NCBI GenBank assembly: GCA_964494505.1
Contig: CAZBRO010000011.1
Span: forward strand, 62,001 to 126,000
Length of the DNA stretch: 64,000 nucleotides
Direction of reading: 5' to 3'
Source of the DNA: CAIYRG01 sp964494505
GTDB taxonomy: Bacteria > Pseudomonadota > Alphaproteobacteria > Micropepsales > Micropepsaceae
In this document: piece after piece, positions 44,151 through 53,566 of the stretch
Position numbering within the stretch: position 1 is the stretch's first letter
Layout of the letters: each line of letters begins with the position of its first letter
Position numbers and translations under genes: made by a program
Notes under the pieces: model-generated
Databases searched by the model: none
What the model was told of the DNA's origin: nothing
What the model saw: the letters and a program-made list of their open reading frames with translations, nothing else

Positions 44151-45098
44151 CAGTTCCTCATACACCTCGGTGACGAAGCGGTCCGCGCTTGTGCCCGCAG
44201 CACCCGCAGCCAACAGCCCGCCCTCAACCTTCGCATCGAAGGGCGCGGTCGGTTTCGCCGCCACGACGTCCTTCAGCGACTTCCCCTGTTGGATCAACCC
44301 CTGAACCTTGTCGCGCACCGCGAGGATCATGTCGCGATAGGGCACCAGATCGTTGCGGCCGATGATCGTGCCGTGACCGGGCACCAGTTTGGTATTCGGT
44401 CCCGCCATCTTCATCAGGGAATCGAGCGCTTCGAGCATGCCGCTCAGCGATCCGCCATTGGCCGTATCGATATAGGGGTAGCCGTAATTGCGGTAGAAAT
44501 CGCCGATCATGATGAGGTTGGCGTTCTCGAAACGGACCATGGTGTCGCCGCCGGTATGGGCCGCGCGCACCGGAATGAAATCCACCGTCTCGCCGTTCAT
44601 GTGAATCTTCACCGGCGCGCCCAAGCCATAGGTCACCACGGGAAGCCCGGCGGGATCGCGCGGCTGGGCAGGTGCGCCGTTCGCGCCCGGCGGGGGATGC
44701 AGCATCTCCTCGCGCAGTTCCTCGCGCGCGAAGATGATCGCGCCTTGCTTGGCGAAGAAGGGATCGCCGCCGGTGTGATCGATGTGGATGTGCGTGTTGA
44801 CGAGATAGCGTATCGGCCCCGTGCCGATGCGGCGCACCGCGGCCAGCACCTTGTCGGTGATCTGGCCGTATTGCGCATCCACCATCAGGATGCCGTCCGG
44901 GCCGGCGAGCACGCCGATGCGGCCGCCCGCCGCATCCTGATGATTCTTGTCCGCTCCCGCCGAACCGGACAGCATGTACAAATTCGGCGCCATCTTGTCG
45001 GTGATGATTTCGATGCTTTTGTAATCGATCTGCGCCGATGCGCCGGTCGAAACCACCGCGCCGAGCGTTGCCCCGAGCAACAGCCACAAGAATTTCAT
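44142..45098 (-). CDS. Exported metallo-beta-lactamase-fold hydrolase
   Basis: A 318-residue protein with a signal peptide (MKFLWLLLGATLGAVVSTGASA) and the zinc motif HIHIDH (His103, His105, Asp107, His108) followed by PFFAKQGAIIFARE and a later RAAHTGGDTMV. It is of the glyoxalase II/quinoprotein-relay-type periplasmic MBL group. It probably hydrolyses a thioester or ester in the periplasm; the substrate is unknown. It is convergent with the amidohydrolase. Confidence 0.88.
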   Translation of the reverse strand: MKFLWLLLGATLGAVVSTGASAQIDYKSIEIITDKMAPNLYMLSGSAGADKNHQDAAGGRIGVLAGPDGILMVDAQYGQITDKVLAAVRRIGTGPIRYLVNTHIHIDHTGGDPFFAKQGAIIFAREELREEMLHPPPGANGAPAQPRDPAGLPVVTYGLGAPVKIHMNGETVDFIPVRAAHTGGDTMVRFENANLIMIGDFYRNYGYPYIDTANGGSLSGMLEALDSLMKMAGPNTKLVPGHGTIIGRNDLVPYRDMILAVRDKVQGLIQQGKSLKDVVAAKPTAPFDAKVEGGLLAAGAAGTSADRFVTEVYEELKK

Positions 45099-45230
45099 GG
45101 TCCCCTCCCTTGGGTTGACTCAAGCATGCGTGGGCCGGCCCCGCGGTTCAAGGCGCGAACAGCTCCGCGCTTGCGTTCCACGCGGGCGCGCGGTTGAATC
45201 CCGGAACCGACATCAGGACCGCCGAACATC

Positions 45231-46082
45231 ATGGAAATCAGACGGTTGGGCCCGGCCATGGGCGCCGAAATCCTTGGCGCCGACCTCAACGCGGCGGACG
45301 AGGCGGATTTCGATCGCATCCGCGACGCCTTCCTCACCCACCAGGTGATCGCCATCCGCGATCAGGATTTGCCGCCGGCGGCCCAGCTCGCCTTTTCGCG
45401 GCGGTTCGGCTCCCTCGAAGATCAGCTCAATGCCCATTACACGGTGCCCGGCTTTCCTGAAGTGCTGGTTCTTTCCAACGACCTGAAGGACGGCAAGCCC
45501 ATCGGCCTGATCGACGGCGGGGATTTCTGGCATTCGGATTCCTCGCACCGCGATTTTCCGAGTCTGGCGACCATCCTTTATGCGGTGAAAAACCCCGAGC
45601 ATGGCGGGGACACGGAATTCGCCAACATGCATGCGGCCTATGAGGCGCTCCCCGCCGAGTGGAAACGCCGGATTGCCGGGCTCAAGGGCATCCACGCGGT
45701 TTCCAAGCTCAAGAACAAGCGGGTCACGGTCTCGCCCCGCCGCCCCGACGGGAAGGACTTCTACGAGCGCCAGAAATCCCTTCCCGACCAGGTGTGGCCG
45801 CTGGTCCGTACCCACCCGGCGACCGGGCGGAAGACCCTCTACGTCTCCCCGCGCTTCACCATCGGCATCGAGGGGATGAGCGAGGCGGAAGCCGACGAAA
45901 CCCTGGATTTCCTGTTCGCGCACCAGATCCGGCCCGAATTCGTCTATCGGCACAGATGGGAGGACCGCGATCTCGTGATGTGGGACAACCGTTCGGTCAT
46001 CCATCGGGCGACCGGGGGCTATTCCTACCCCGACACCCGGACGATGCACCGCACCGTGGTGGCCGGCGACAGGCCGTTCTGA
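45231..46082 (+). CDS. TauD/TfdA-family 2-oxoglutarate dioxygenase
   Basis: A 283-residue Fe(II)/2-oxoglutarate enzyme. The facial triad is His101, Asp103 (FWHSDSSH) and His259 (NRSVIHRAT), and Arg271/Arg275 (DTRTMHRTVV) would bind 2-oxoglutarate. Family members hydroxylate taurine, 2,4-D, alkyl sulfates and similar compounds; the substrate is not assignable. The gene stands alone between the MBL gene and secF. Confidence 0.9.
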   Translation: MEIRRLGPAMGAEILGADLNAADEADFDRIRDAFLTHQVIAIRDQDLPPAAQLAFSRRFGSLEDQLNAHYTVPGFPEVLVLSNDLKDGKPIGLIDGGDFWHSDSSHRDFPSLATILYAVKNPEHGGDTEFANMHAAYEALPAEWKRRIAGLKGIHAVSKLKNKRVTVSPRRPDGKDFYERQKSLPDQVWPLVRTHPATGRKTLYVSPRFTIGIEGMSEAEADETLDFLFAHQIRPEFVYRHRWEDRDLVMWDNRSVIHRATGGYSYPDTRTMHRTVVAGDRPF

Positions 46083-46261
46083 GTCCGTCCGGAGCGCGAC
46101 GCCGTAACATTCCCGTTAGCGATGCTTATCGTTGCGTAATGTTCAGCTTTGCGAAAGATTGAGCCCTTACATTGAAGGGGCGTCCGCTTGGCTTCCCCGG
46201 GCTTTGCCGCTATGTGTCACAGCCCTTACACCAAGCGGTTACGGCCGGACCTGAAGAACGC

Positions 46262-47230
46262 ATGCGACTGCTCAAACTGATCCCTGACCACACCAAGATC
46301 GACTTCGTCGGTGCGCGCTATTACGCCTTCGGCATCGACGGGTTGCTGCTGCTTATCTCCTTGGTTTCGCTGCTTTATTACGGGCTGAACTTCGGCATCG
46401 ACTTCACTGGCGGCGTGCTGCTGGAGGTCAAGGGCAACAAGAGCATCGAGATCGCCCAGATGCGCGCGAAGATCGACAGCCTGCATTTCGCCGACGCCCA
46501 GCTGCAATATTTCGGCGGCGGCGAATGCGAGATGCCGGTCAATTCCTGCGTGCTGATCCGAGTCCAGCCGAAGATGAACGACCCGGCGAGCGACCAGGCG
46601 GTGGTGAACAGCGTCAGAACCGCGCTTGGCAGCGATTACGCCTTCCGGCGCACCGAAGTGGTGGGTCCCAAGGTCTCCGGGGAATTGAAAAACGCGGGCA
46701 TCCTCGCAACCGTGATCGCGGTTCTCATGATCGGACTCTATGTCGCGGTCCGGTTCGAGTGGCAGTACGGTGTCTCGGCGATCTTTGCGACCGGCCATGA
46801 CGTGTTCGTGACGGCCGGTCTCTATTCGCTCGCCCATCTCGATTTCTCGCTGTCGTCGGTGGCAGCCCTTCTGACGCTGGCCGGCTATTCGGTGAACGAC
46901 ACCGTCGTGGTGTTCGACCGTATTCGCGAGAACCGGCGTCGCTATAAGCGCATGGGCCTGCGCGAGTTGATCAATCTTTCGACCAACCAGACCCTCTCGC
47001 GGACGGTCCTGACCTCCGGCGCCACCGCGATTTCGATCATCCCGCTCCTGCTGTTCGGCGGACCGACGCTGTTCGATTTCACCGCGGCCATCCTGTTCGG
47101 CATCGTGGTCGGCACCTATTCGTCGATCTATGTCGCGGCCGCTTTCCTGATCTACCTGCCGCAGGTGGCGGCCAGTGGCCGTGAAGAGCCTGTGCCCGCG
47201 CCGGCCAGCGGCGCCGCCCGCTCAAGGTGA
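46262..47230 (+). CDS. secF: Protein translocase subunit SecF
   Basis: A 322-residue inner-membrane protein. GLNFGIDFTGGVLLEV is the SecF signature after the first helix, VGPKVSGELKNAGILATV opens the second membrane block and GYSVNDTVVVFDRIRENRRR closes it. It helps SecYEG release exported proteins using the proton gradient. SecD, which normally sits directly upstream, is absent here: the upstream gene is a TauD dioxygenase. The ExoD gene overlaps or abuts its stop. Confidence 0.94.
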   Translation: MRLLKLIPDHTKIDFVGARYYAFGIDGLLLLISLVSLLYYGLNFGIDFTGGVLLEVKGNKSIEIAQMRAKIDSLHFADAQLQYFGGGECEMPVNSCVLIRVQPKMNDPASDQAVVNSVRTALGSDYAFRRTEVVGPKVSGELKNAGILATVIAVLMIGLYVAVRFEWQYGVSAIFATGHDVFVTAGLYSLAHLDFSLSSVAALLTLAGYSVNDTVVVFDRIRENRRRYKRMGLRELINLSTNQTLSRTVLTSGATAISIIPLLLFGGPTLFDFTAAILFGIVVGTYSSIYVAAAFLIYLPQVAASGREEPVPAPASGAARSR

Positions 47231-47232
47231 CG

Positions 47233-47886
47233 ATGAACCGGCACGTACCCATCGAGGCAGAACCCGCCGCGCAGCCCCCTCGCACCTCCGATTTGCTGCG
47301 GGAATTTGCGCGCACTTTGCCCTCCGACCGGGTGACGCTCGGGGAAATCGTGAGCGGGCTCGGCGACCGGGGCCTGGGTGTGCTGCTCGCGGTGTTTGCG
47401 CTTCCCAACATCCTTCCCTCCGCGGTTCCTTTCGGCAATGTCCCGACCGGCATTCCGCCATTGGTGTTCGCAATTCAGCTGATGCTGGGGCTGGATCATC
47501 TGATTCTGCCGGGCTTCATGGCGCGCTGGACCACGGGCACGCATTGGCTGAAAGCGGCCGCACCCAAAGTTGCCTCCGTCCTCTCCTGGTTCGAGCGGCT
47601 GCTCACGCCGCGGATGGAATGGGTGACGAGCCCCAAGGCCGAACGCATTGTCGGGGCCATCGCGATCATTCTCGCTGTCGTTTCAACGTTGCCGATTCCG
47701 TTCGGCCATAATCTGCCGGCACTCGGGCTGGTGCTGATCGGGCTTGGACTGATCGAACGCGACGGCCTCGCGATCATCATCGGAGCCGCGATCGGCCTCG
47801 TCGGGGCGATCCTGCTGGGACTGGTGATCTTTGGCGTCGCGCACGGACTTGCCTTCATCATCCACGCGCGGCACGTCCATTTGTAG
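47233..47886 (+). CDS. ExoD-family membrane protein
   Basis: A 217-residue protein with four or five hydrophobic segments and the ExoD core LGVLLAVFALPNILPSAVPF plus GTHWLKAAAPKVA. ExoD proteins affect exopolysaccharide production in rhizobia. AAGG is 5 bases ahead of ATG 47233; a GTG at 47227 overlapping the secF stop is also possible. It is cotranscribed with secF. The stop codon borders an intergenic repeat. Confidence 0.88.
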   Translation: MNRHVPIEAEPAAQPPRTSDLLREFARTLPSDRVTLGEIVSGLGDRGLGVLLAVFALPNILPSAVPFGNVPTGIPPLVFAIQLMLGLDHLILPGFMARWTTGTHWLKAAAPKVASVLSWFERLLTPRMEWVTSPKAERIVGAIAIILAVVSTLPIPFGHNLPALGLVLIGLGLIERDGLAIIIGAAIGLVGAILLGLVIFGVAHGLAFIIHARHVHL

Positions 47887-47930
47887 CGAATGGCGAATGG
47901 CGAACAGAAGCCGTTCGTCTGTTCGCGTTC
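47886..47930. repeat. GCGAATGGCGAA repeat with terminator-like hairpin
   Basis: TAGCGAATGGCGAATGGCGA begins at the ExoD stop; GCGAACAG (47900-47907) pairs with CTGTTCGC (47919-47926). It lies between convergent genes and belongs to the same family as 31662-31762. Confidence 0.82.
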
Positions 47931-47931
47931 T

Positions 47932-48516
47932 TCAGAACGGAATCCAGTTCCGCTCCTTCGAATAGGACAGGTAGCCGATATTGGCGGCCCCGCGCAGGCC
48001 GACGCCCGTGCGCATGGGCGCCAGGATGATGCGGCCGTTCTGCTGATAATTCACGCCGATGCCGGCGATGAAATAGGCGCTGCCTTCCACGCCTCCGAAG
48101 CGGTTATAGATCGCCTCCGGATTGGGCAAATTGTAGATCAGCGTGAAGGCTTTCGACGCATTGGCGCCGAAATCGAACCCGACGGAGGGCCCTTGCCAGA
48201 ACACGGTCTCCGGCGCGCCCTGGCCCTTCATGTAGAGCGAGCCTTCGCCATAGCGCAGGCCGACCACCACCGCACCCGAGCCCTCGCTGCCGGTGATATA
48301 GGCGTTCGGCCGCCCATATTTGGCGAACACGCGTTCGACGGCCTTGCCCATCGCCGCGGTGGTGACGCCGAAGAAATCCGCACCCGCCTTGACGATTTCG
48401 TCGGGGCTGTAGGTGTCGGGTTCGCGCGGATCGCGCTCGGCTGCGGCCGATGCGGTTGAGGAGACCGCGAGAGAGAGAAGGAGCGCGCCCGCCCAGGCGC
48501 GGAAGAGTTTCAGCAT
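47932..48516 (-). CDS. EipA-like DUF1134 envelope protein
   Basis: About 194 residues with a signal peptide (MLKLFRAWAGALLLSLAVSSTASA). The mature part (YSPDEIVKAGADFFGVTTAA, GPSVGFDFGANASKAFTLIYNL, GVNYQQNGRIILAP) is the DUF1134 domain; its Brucella member EipA is a periplasmic envelope-integrity protein. ATG 48516 is preferred over 48522 because AAGGGG lies six bases ahead of it. Confidence 0.88.
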   Translation of the reverse strand: MLKLFRAWAGALLLSLAVSSTASAAAERDPREPDTYSPDEIVKAGADFFGVTTAAMGKAVERVFAKYGRPNAYITGSEGSGAVVVGLRYGEGSLYMKGQGAPETVFWQGPSVGFDFGANASKAFTLIYNLPNPEAIYNRFGGVEGSAYFIAGIGVNYQQNGRIILAPMRTGVGLRGAANIGYLSYSKERNWIPF

Positions 48517-48726
48517 GCTCATCCCCTTGTTCTCCAGATGCCTGACGGTTTCGGAACGCGCATGCGCGTCCGGTTTTCCGAATCTGCAAGTTCAATATAC
48601 CAGTTTGGACATTTTTGAGGCAGGAAACGGGGCGGGCCACATCCGATTCGCGGAAACAACTGGAACTTTTGCGCGTTTGCTCGGAAGATCGCGGGCGAAA
48701 CCGAAGGACCTCCGGCGCGGGCTGCC

Positions 48727-48978
48727 ATGGCTAAACCATCCGTACACGAATCAAAGCGCGGGGCAATCGGCATGGGCGGCTGGATCGCCATTGCCGCCAT
48801 GGGGGTGGTGCTCGGGGCCTCGATCTGGTTCCTGTTCTATGGCTGGAATCTGACGGACGCCAACATCGACACCAACGGCTATATCGCGCTGACGCTCGGG
48901 ATCGTGCTTTCCATGGTGCTGGGCGGAGGTCTCATGGCGCTTCTCTTCTGGTCGAACCGCAAAGGCTACGATCGCTGA
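48727..48978 (+). CDS. Small two-helix membrane protein
   Basis: An 83-residue protein with two membrane helices (GGWIAIAAMGVVLGASIWFL and IALTLGIVLSMVLGGGLMAL) and a short basic C-terminus (NRKGYDR). It resembles widespread unnamed alphaproteobacterial proteins. Function is unknown. It is 88 bases upstream of the efflux-adaptor gene on the same strand. Confidence 0.75.
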   Translation: MAKPSVHESKRGAIGMGGWIAIAAMGVVLGASIWFLFYGWNLTDANIDTNGYIALTLGIVLSMVLGGGLMALLFWSNRKGYDR

Positions 48979-49066
48979 GATTCCTTGCCTTTGAGCGAAT
49001 GTTCCCGTTCCGGCGTTATCTCTTGAGCCCGGCCGGGGAGAAACGGCCGGGCTGAGGATTTCAGCC

Positions 49067-50440
49067 ATGAACAAGCATGTTCCGCAGCCGCCCGATGACC
49101 CGAATGCGGCGGTTGCCGAAGCGCCGGAGCGTGCGGAGAAGCCGCAACAGGCGAAACCTCTAGCCCAGCCCGCCCCTTCACCCGGCCAGCCGCCCGAAAA
49201 TCCCGAGCCGGACGAGCCGTGCGGCAAGCCACGGGACAAAGAGAAGAAATCCGTTCTCCGGACGCCCGAGTTCCGGACGATTGCAGGGATCGGCGGCGCT
49301 TTTCTTGCCGTGATCGGCGCGATTGTGTGGTGGTCCTGGAGTCCCGGCGAGGCGAAGATCGCCTACATGGCGCAGAAAGCCCGCTATGACAGCATTGTCG
49401 TCGCGGTGCGCGCGAACGGCATTCTCAGCCCCCGCGACACCATAGACGTCGCGGCGCCCGAGGGCGGCCGGGTGGAATTTGCAGCAGTCCGAAGCGGGGA
49501 GCGTGTCGAAAAAGGCCAAGTTCTGGTCCAGCTTGCGTCCGATTCGGTGCGTGAGGAACTCGCCTATGCCGAAACCGAGCGCGCCTCCCGCGCCGCCGAT
49601 ATGGCGCGTGCCGATGCAGACGTTGCCGAGGACCGCGCCGAGGTGGCGAGGGAGCGCCCATCCGTCCCGGCCGGGGGCGCCTCGGCCGCACAAGCCCGCC
49701 TCAGCCGCGCGCTTGCCGGCGCCAACGAAGCCCGCGCGCTGCTGCGCGACACCGACGGCGAGATTGCCGCCTTGCGCGCGAGACGCGACAGCCTCGCGGT
49801 GCGGGCGCCGGTTGGCGGCATCGTGCTCAAGAACAATCTCGATACGGATGATCTTCCGCGCTTGCGCACCGTGCCGCGGGGCGAAACGCTCTTCACGATG
49901 GCGACGGATCTCTCGCAACTCAGCCTGAAGGCCGCGTTTCCCGAAAGCGAGATCGGCAGGCTGCACGCTGGCGAGCGGGCCGAATTCCGCGTTCCGGCGT
50001 TTGCCAATCGCATTTTCGCCGCGACGCTGGCGGCCATCGAAGCCTGGCCGAAGATCGGGAACAAGGACGGCCGGAGGGAAACCCTCTATGCCGTGATGCT
50101 CTCCGCGCCGAATGAAGACGGCGCCCTGCGTGCAGGCATGAACGCAGAGGTCAGCGTCGTCACCGCCGAAGCGCGGAATGTGCTCGTGGTGCCCAATGCG
50201 GCGCTCGTCGTGCATCCGCCGGCCGATGTGGAGTCGCGCTATCCGGCGCCCAAGGTTTTGCCCGGAGCACCGCGTTCCTACCGCGTGTGGGTGCTGGCGG
50301 ACGGTGCGCCGGAACCACGCGACATCGTGCCCGGCTTGAGCGACGGGCGCGTCACGCAAGTCGTTTCCGGCGATTTGCGTGCCGGTGATTCCGTCATCGT
50401 GGACAGCAGCATCCGCCAGAGCGGCAAGGCCTCTTCATGA
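49067..50440 (+). CDS. HlyD/MacA-type periplasmic adaptor protein, orphan
   Basis: A 457-residue protein. A proline-rich cytosolic tail (1-65) is followed by one membrane helix (TIAGIGGAFLAVIGAIVWWS), a lipoyl half-motif (APEGGRVEFAAVRSGERVEKGQVLVQL), an Ala/Glu/Arg coiled-coil hairpin (about 165-245), the second half-motif (VRAPVGGIVLKNNL) and beta-barrel/MP domains. It should link an inner-membrane pump to an outer-membrane channel. No pump or TolC-like gene is adjacent. GAGG lies 9 bases ahead of the ATG. Confidence 0.85.
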   Translation: MNKHVPQPPDDPNAAVAEAPERAEKPQQAKPLAQPAPSPGQPPENPEPDEPCGKPRDKEKKSVLRTPEFRTIAGIGGAFLAVIGAIVWWSWSPGEAKIAYMAQKARYDSIVVAVRANGILSPRDTIDVAAPEGGRVEFAAVRSGERVEKGQVLVQLASDSVREELAYAETERASRAADMARADADVAEDRAEVARERPSVPAGGASAAQARLSRALAGANEARALLRDTDGEIAALRARRDSLAVRAPVGGIVLKNNLDTDDLPRLRTVPRGETLFTMATDLSQLSLKAAFPESEIGRLHAGERAEFRVPAFANRIFAATLAAIEAWPKIGNKDGRRETLYAVMLSAPNEDGALRAGMNAEVSVVTAEARNVLVVPNAALVVHPPADVESRYPAPKVLPGAPRSYRVWVLADGAPEPRDIVPGLSDGRVTQVVSGDLRAGDSVIVDSSIRQSGKASS

Positions 50441-50519
50441 CCGCCTGCCTCCGGCGCCCATGCCGCGCGTGCGCGGGATTGCGGGCATCGGCCGCCGCCT
50501 GATCTCAATCGTTGACCGT

Positions 50520-51317
<798 letters not shown>

Positions 51318-51427
51318 GGTCCTGTGATAAGAAAGGGACTTTAAGTAATCGTTAAGGGGGCGAGTCCAGACTCACCATCTGGAAACGCTGATTCGGCTTG
51401 GCGATGCTGCACGTTAAAGGACTCTCG

Positions 51428-52045
51428 ATGAACGATCTGGAATTCGCCGCGCTACTGGTGTCGCGCGTCTGCCATGACCTTGTGAGCCCGGTGGGCGCCG
51501 TGGTCAACGGCCTCGAAGTATTGGAGGACGAAACCGACCCCGCCATGCGCGCGGACGCGCTCAAGCTTGTGGCGGCAAGCGCGGAACAGGCGGCCGCGCG
51601 GCTGCAATTCGCGCGCATCGCGTTCGGAGCGGCGGGCTCGGCCGGTGCGGAACTCGATCTCAACGAGGTCGGCCGCATCATGACGGGCCTCGTCAAGGGC
51701 GGCAGGCTCGAGCTGGTCTGGAACGCGCACGCGCTCAATTGGCCCAAGGATTGGGCGAAGCTGTTGATGAACGCGGTCCTGGCCACGTCCGATTGCCTGC
51801 CGCGCGGCGGGCGCGTGGTGGTGGAAACCTCGGCCGATCCGGCGGCACCTGCTTTCCGTATCGCCGGTACGGGCACGATGGTGCGGCTCTCCGCCGAGAC
51901 CGAGCGGGCGCTGGTGGGGGAGCCCATGGGCTTGCTCGATGGGCGTTCGATCCAGCCTTATCTCACCTATCAGCTGGCAAAGTCGCTGAATGCCGGGCTC
52001 ACGCTCAGCGCCTCGGCAAACGAGGTCTGTTTCGCCGCCGGATGA
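51428..52045 (+). CDS. chpT: Histidine phosphotransferase ChpT
   Basis: A 205-residue protein with the degenerate histidine-kinase dimer fold of ChpT. The phosphoacceptor is His16 in SRVCHDLVSPVGAVVNGLE, and a pseudo-ATPase domain follows (LMNAVLATSDCLPRGGRV). ChpT passes phosphate from CckA to CtrA and CpdR, controlling the alphaproteobacterial cell cycle. AAAGGA is 6 bases upstream of the chosen ATG. The receiver gene and ctrA follow within 1.3 kb. Confidence 0.93.
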   Translation: MNDLEFAALLVSRVCHDLVSPVGAVVNGLEVLEDETDPAMRADALKLVAASAEQAAARLQFARIAFGAAGSAGAELDLNEVGRIMTGLVKGGRLELVWNAHALNWPKDWAKLLMNAVLATSDCLPRGGRVVVETSADPAAPAFRIAGTGTMVRLSAETERALVGEPMGLLDGRSIQPYLTYQLAKSLNAGLTLSASANEVCFAAG

Positions 52046-52119
52046 GGACTCCGGTCCGGCTTGAACGCGGTGTTTACCTGGCTTGCGCCAAAATGGCGGC
52101 TTGAGCGGAGGAACGCGTC

Positions 52120-52485
52120 ATGAAGCAGTGCCTGATCGTCGATGACAGCCGCATCTTGCGGAAGATCGCGCGCAAAATTTTGGAAGAGCTCCAGTTCTCC
52201 ATCGAAGAGGCCGAAGACGGCGCGGTGGCGCTCGATTGCTGCCGGCGCAGCATGCCCGACGCCATCCTGCTGGACTGGAACATGCCCACGATGTCGGGGA
52301 TCGAATTCCTGCGCGTGCTTCGGCGCGAGCCCTTCGGGAGCAAGCCCACCGTCGTGTTCTGCACCACGGAGAACGACATCGCCCACATCACCGAGGCGAT
52401 CGGGGCCGGCGCCAACGAATATCTGATCAAGCCCTTCGACCGCGAAATCATGGAAGCGAAACTGGCCGAAGCGGGACTGATGTAA
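52120..52485 (+). CDS. Single-domain receiver (CheY-like) response regulator
   Basis: A 121-residue receiver domain with no output domain. The acidic pair is VDDS (8-9 Asp-Asp), phosphoacceptor Asp52 in LLDWNMP, Thr in FCTTEND and Lys in LIKPFD. Unlike DivK or CpdR it has the DWNMP/FCTTEND pattern of CheY-like proteins. GGAGG precedes the ATG. It is 74 bases after chpT, so it is a candidate ChpT target or a chemotaxis/motility regulator. Confidence 0.85.
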   Translation: MKQCLIVDDSRILRKIARKILEELQFSIEEAEDGAVALDCCRRSMPDAILLDWNMPTMSGIEFLRVLRREPFGSKPTVVFCTTENDIAHITEAIGAGANEYLIKPFDREIMEAKLAEAGLM

Positions 52486-52554
52486 TAACAGGGCGCTTCC
52501 CAGGCAGGCCCCTGGGGTTGTTTGCGCCGATGCAATTGCACGCGCCAAAGTAAG

Positions 52555-52585
52555 AAGGGCGCAAGGGTTACCCCTCGCGCCCTTT
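52555..52585. terminator. Bidirectional terminator between receiver gene and ctrA
   Basis: AAGGGCGC (52555-52562) pairs with GCGCCCTT (52577-52584). It lies between the convergent stops at 52485 and 52610. Confidence 0.78.
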
Positions 52586-52609
52586 GCCCAGCCCGACAAC
52601 GGCCAAATC

Positions 52610-53302
52610 CTAGGCGGCGACTTTCTCATCGGGATCGCGCAGCACATAGCCCCGGCCCCACACCGTCTCGATGTAGTGCTCGCCATTGCAGGCGACTGCG
52701 AGCTTCTTGCGCAATTTGCAGATGAAGACGTCGATGATCTTGAGTTCGGGCTCGTCCATGCCGCCATAGAGATGGTTCAGGAACATCTCCTTGGTCAGCG
52801 TCGTGCCTTTGCGGAGCGAGAGCAGCTCCAGCATCTGGTATTCCTTGCCGGTCAGATGCACGCGCTGGCCGTCGACCTCCACGGTCTTGGCATCGAGATT
52901 GACCGTGAGCTTGCCCGTGGTGATGACGGATTGCGAATGACCCTTCGAGCGGCGCACCACGGCCTGGATGCGCGCCACCAGCTCGTCCTTGTGGAAGGGC
53001 TTGGTCATGTAGTCATCGGCGCCGAAGCCCAAGGCCTTGACCTTGGCTTCCACGATGGCGTTGCCGGAGAGAATGAGGATCGGGGTTTGCACCTTCGCGA
53101 GGCGAAGCGATTTCAGCACCTCGAAGCCGCTCATATCGGGGAGCGTCAGGTCCAGCACGATGATGTCGTAATCGTAGAGCTTGCCGAGATCGATGCCTTC
53201 TTCGCCCAGATCCGTCGTGTAGACGTTGAAACCTTCGGAGCGCAACATGAGCTCGATGCTGCGAGCCATTGCGCTATCGTCTTCGATCAAGAGTACGCGC
53301 AT
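52610..53302 (-). CDS. ctrA: Cell-cycle master regulator CtrA
   Basis: A 230-residue OmpR-type regulator. The phosphoacceptor is Asp51 (VLDLTLPDMSGFEVL), with acidic Asp8/Asp9 and Lys in YMTKPFHKDEL. The DNA-binding half contains GKEYQMLELLSLRKGTTLTK and IDVFICKLRKKL, characteristic of CtrA. The C-terminus ends in hydrophobic/Ala residues (KVAA), like the ClpXP degron of Caulobacter CtrA. It binds TTAA-rich sites and controls division, motility and other polar functions. It is convergent with the ChpT-side genes and divergent from fliI. Confidence 0.96.
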   Translation of the reverse strand: MRVLLIEDDSAMARSIELMLRSEGFNVYTTDLGEEGIDLGKLYDYDIIVLDLTLPDMSGFEVLKSLRLAKVQTPILILSGNAIVEAKVKALGFGADDYMTKPFHKDELVARIQAVVRRSKGHSQSVITTGKLTVNLDAKTVEVDGQRVHLTGKEYQMLELLSLRKGTTLTKEMFLNHLYGGMDEPELKIIDVFICKLRKKLAVACNGEHYIETVWGRGYVLRDPDEKVAA

Positions 53303-53566
53303 CGTGCCTAAATTCCCTTTGCCGACCGGCTTAGGCCGTCCTTGTTAACCCATTTCCTAACCTTAAAGGGAATTGGTTAAAACTAAATTGCCAATCGTCA
53401 AGGGAACGCCTCGCTTACCATCCAAACCCGCCCGGACCCTCGGTATTTCCAATACGTCATTGATTTTCCTCGTTAAGTTTACTGGAGTTTAAGTCCTATT
53501 CCTCAAGATGAGGGTTCATCGGCCGGGACCAAATGCAAGAAAGTCCGGCAGGAATTTGGGGGCTCC
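53303..53566. promoter_or_regulatory. ctrA-fliI divergent promoter region with TTAA half-sites
   Basis: This 264-bp AT-rich gap contains five TTAA tetramers (53345, 53363, 53377, 53473 and 53489) plus TAACC repeats, as expected near CtrA-controlled promoters. None has the exact 7-bp spacing of a classical TTAA-N7-TTAA box. Confidence 0.45.

Noticed and set aside
49067..50440. The adaptor as the type I secretion partner of the RTX protein
   Set aside because: The proline-rich cytosolic tail and MacA-like layout fit an efflux adaptor better, it is 34 kb away, and no ABC exporter is near either gene.
53303..53566. Classical CtrA box (TTAA-N7-TTAA)
   Set aside because: The TTAA tetramers present have spacings of 14, 10 and 12 bp, and the nearby CTAA is 8 bp away; none has 7.
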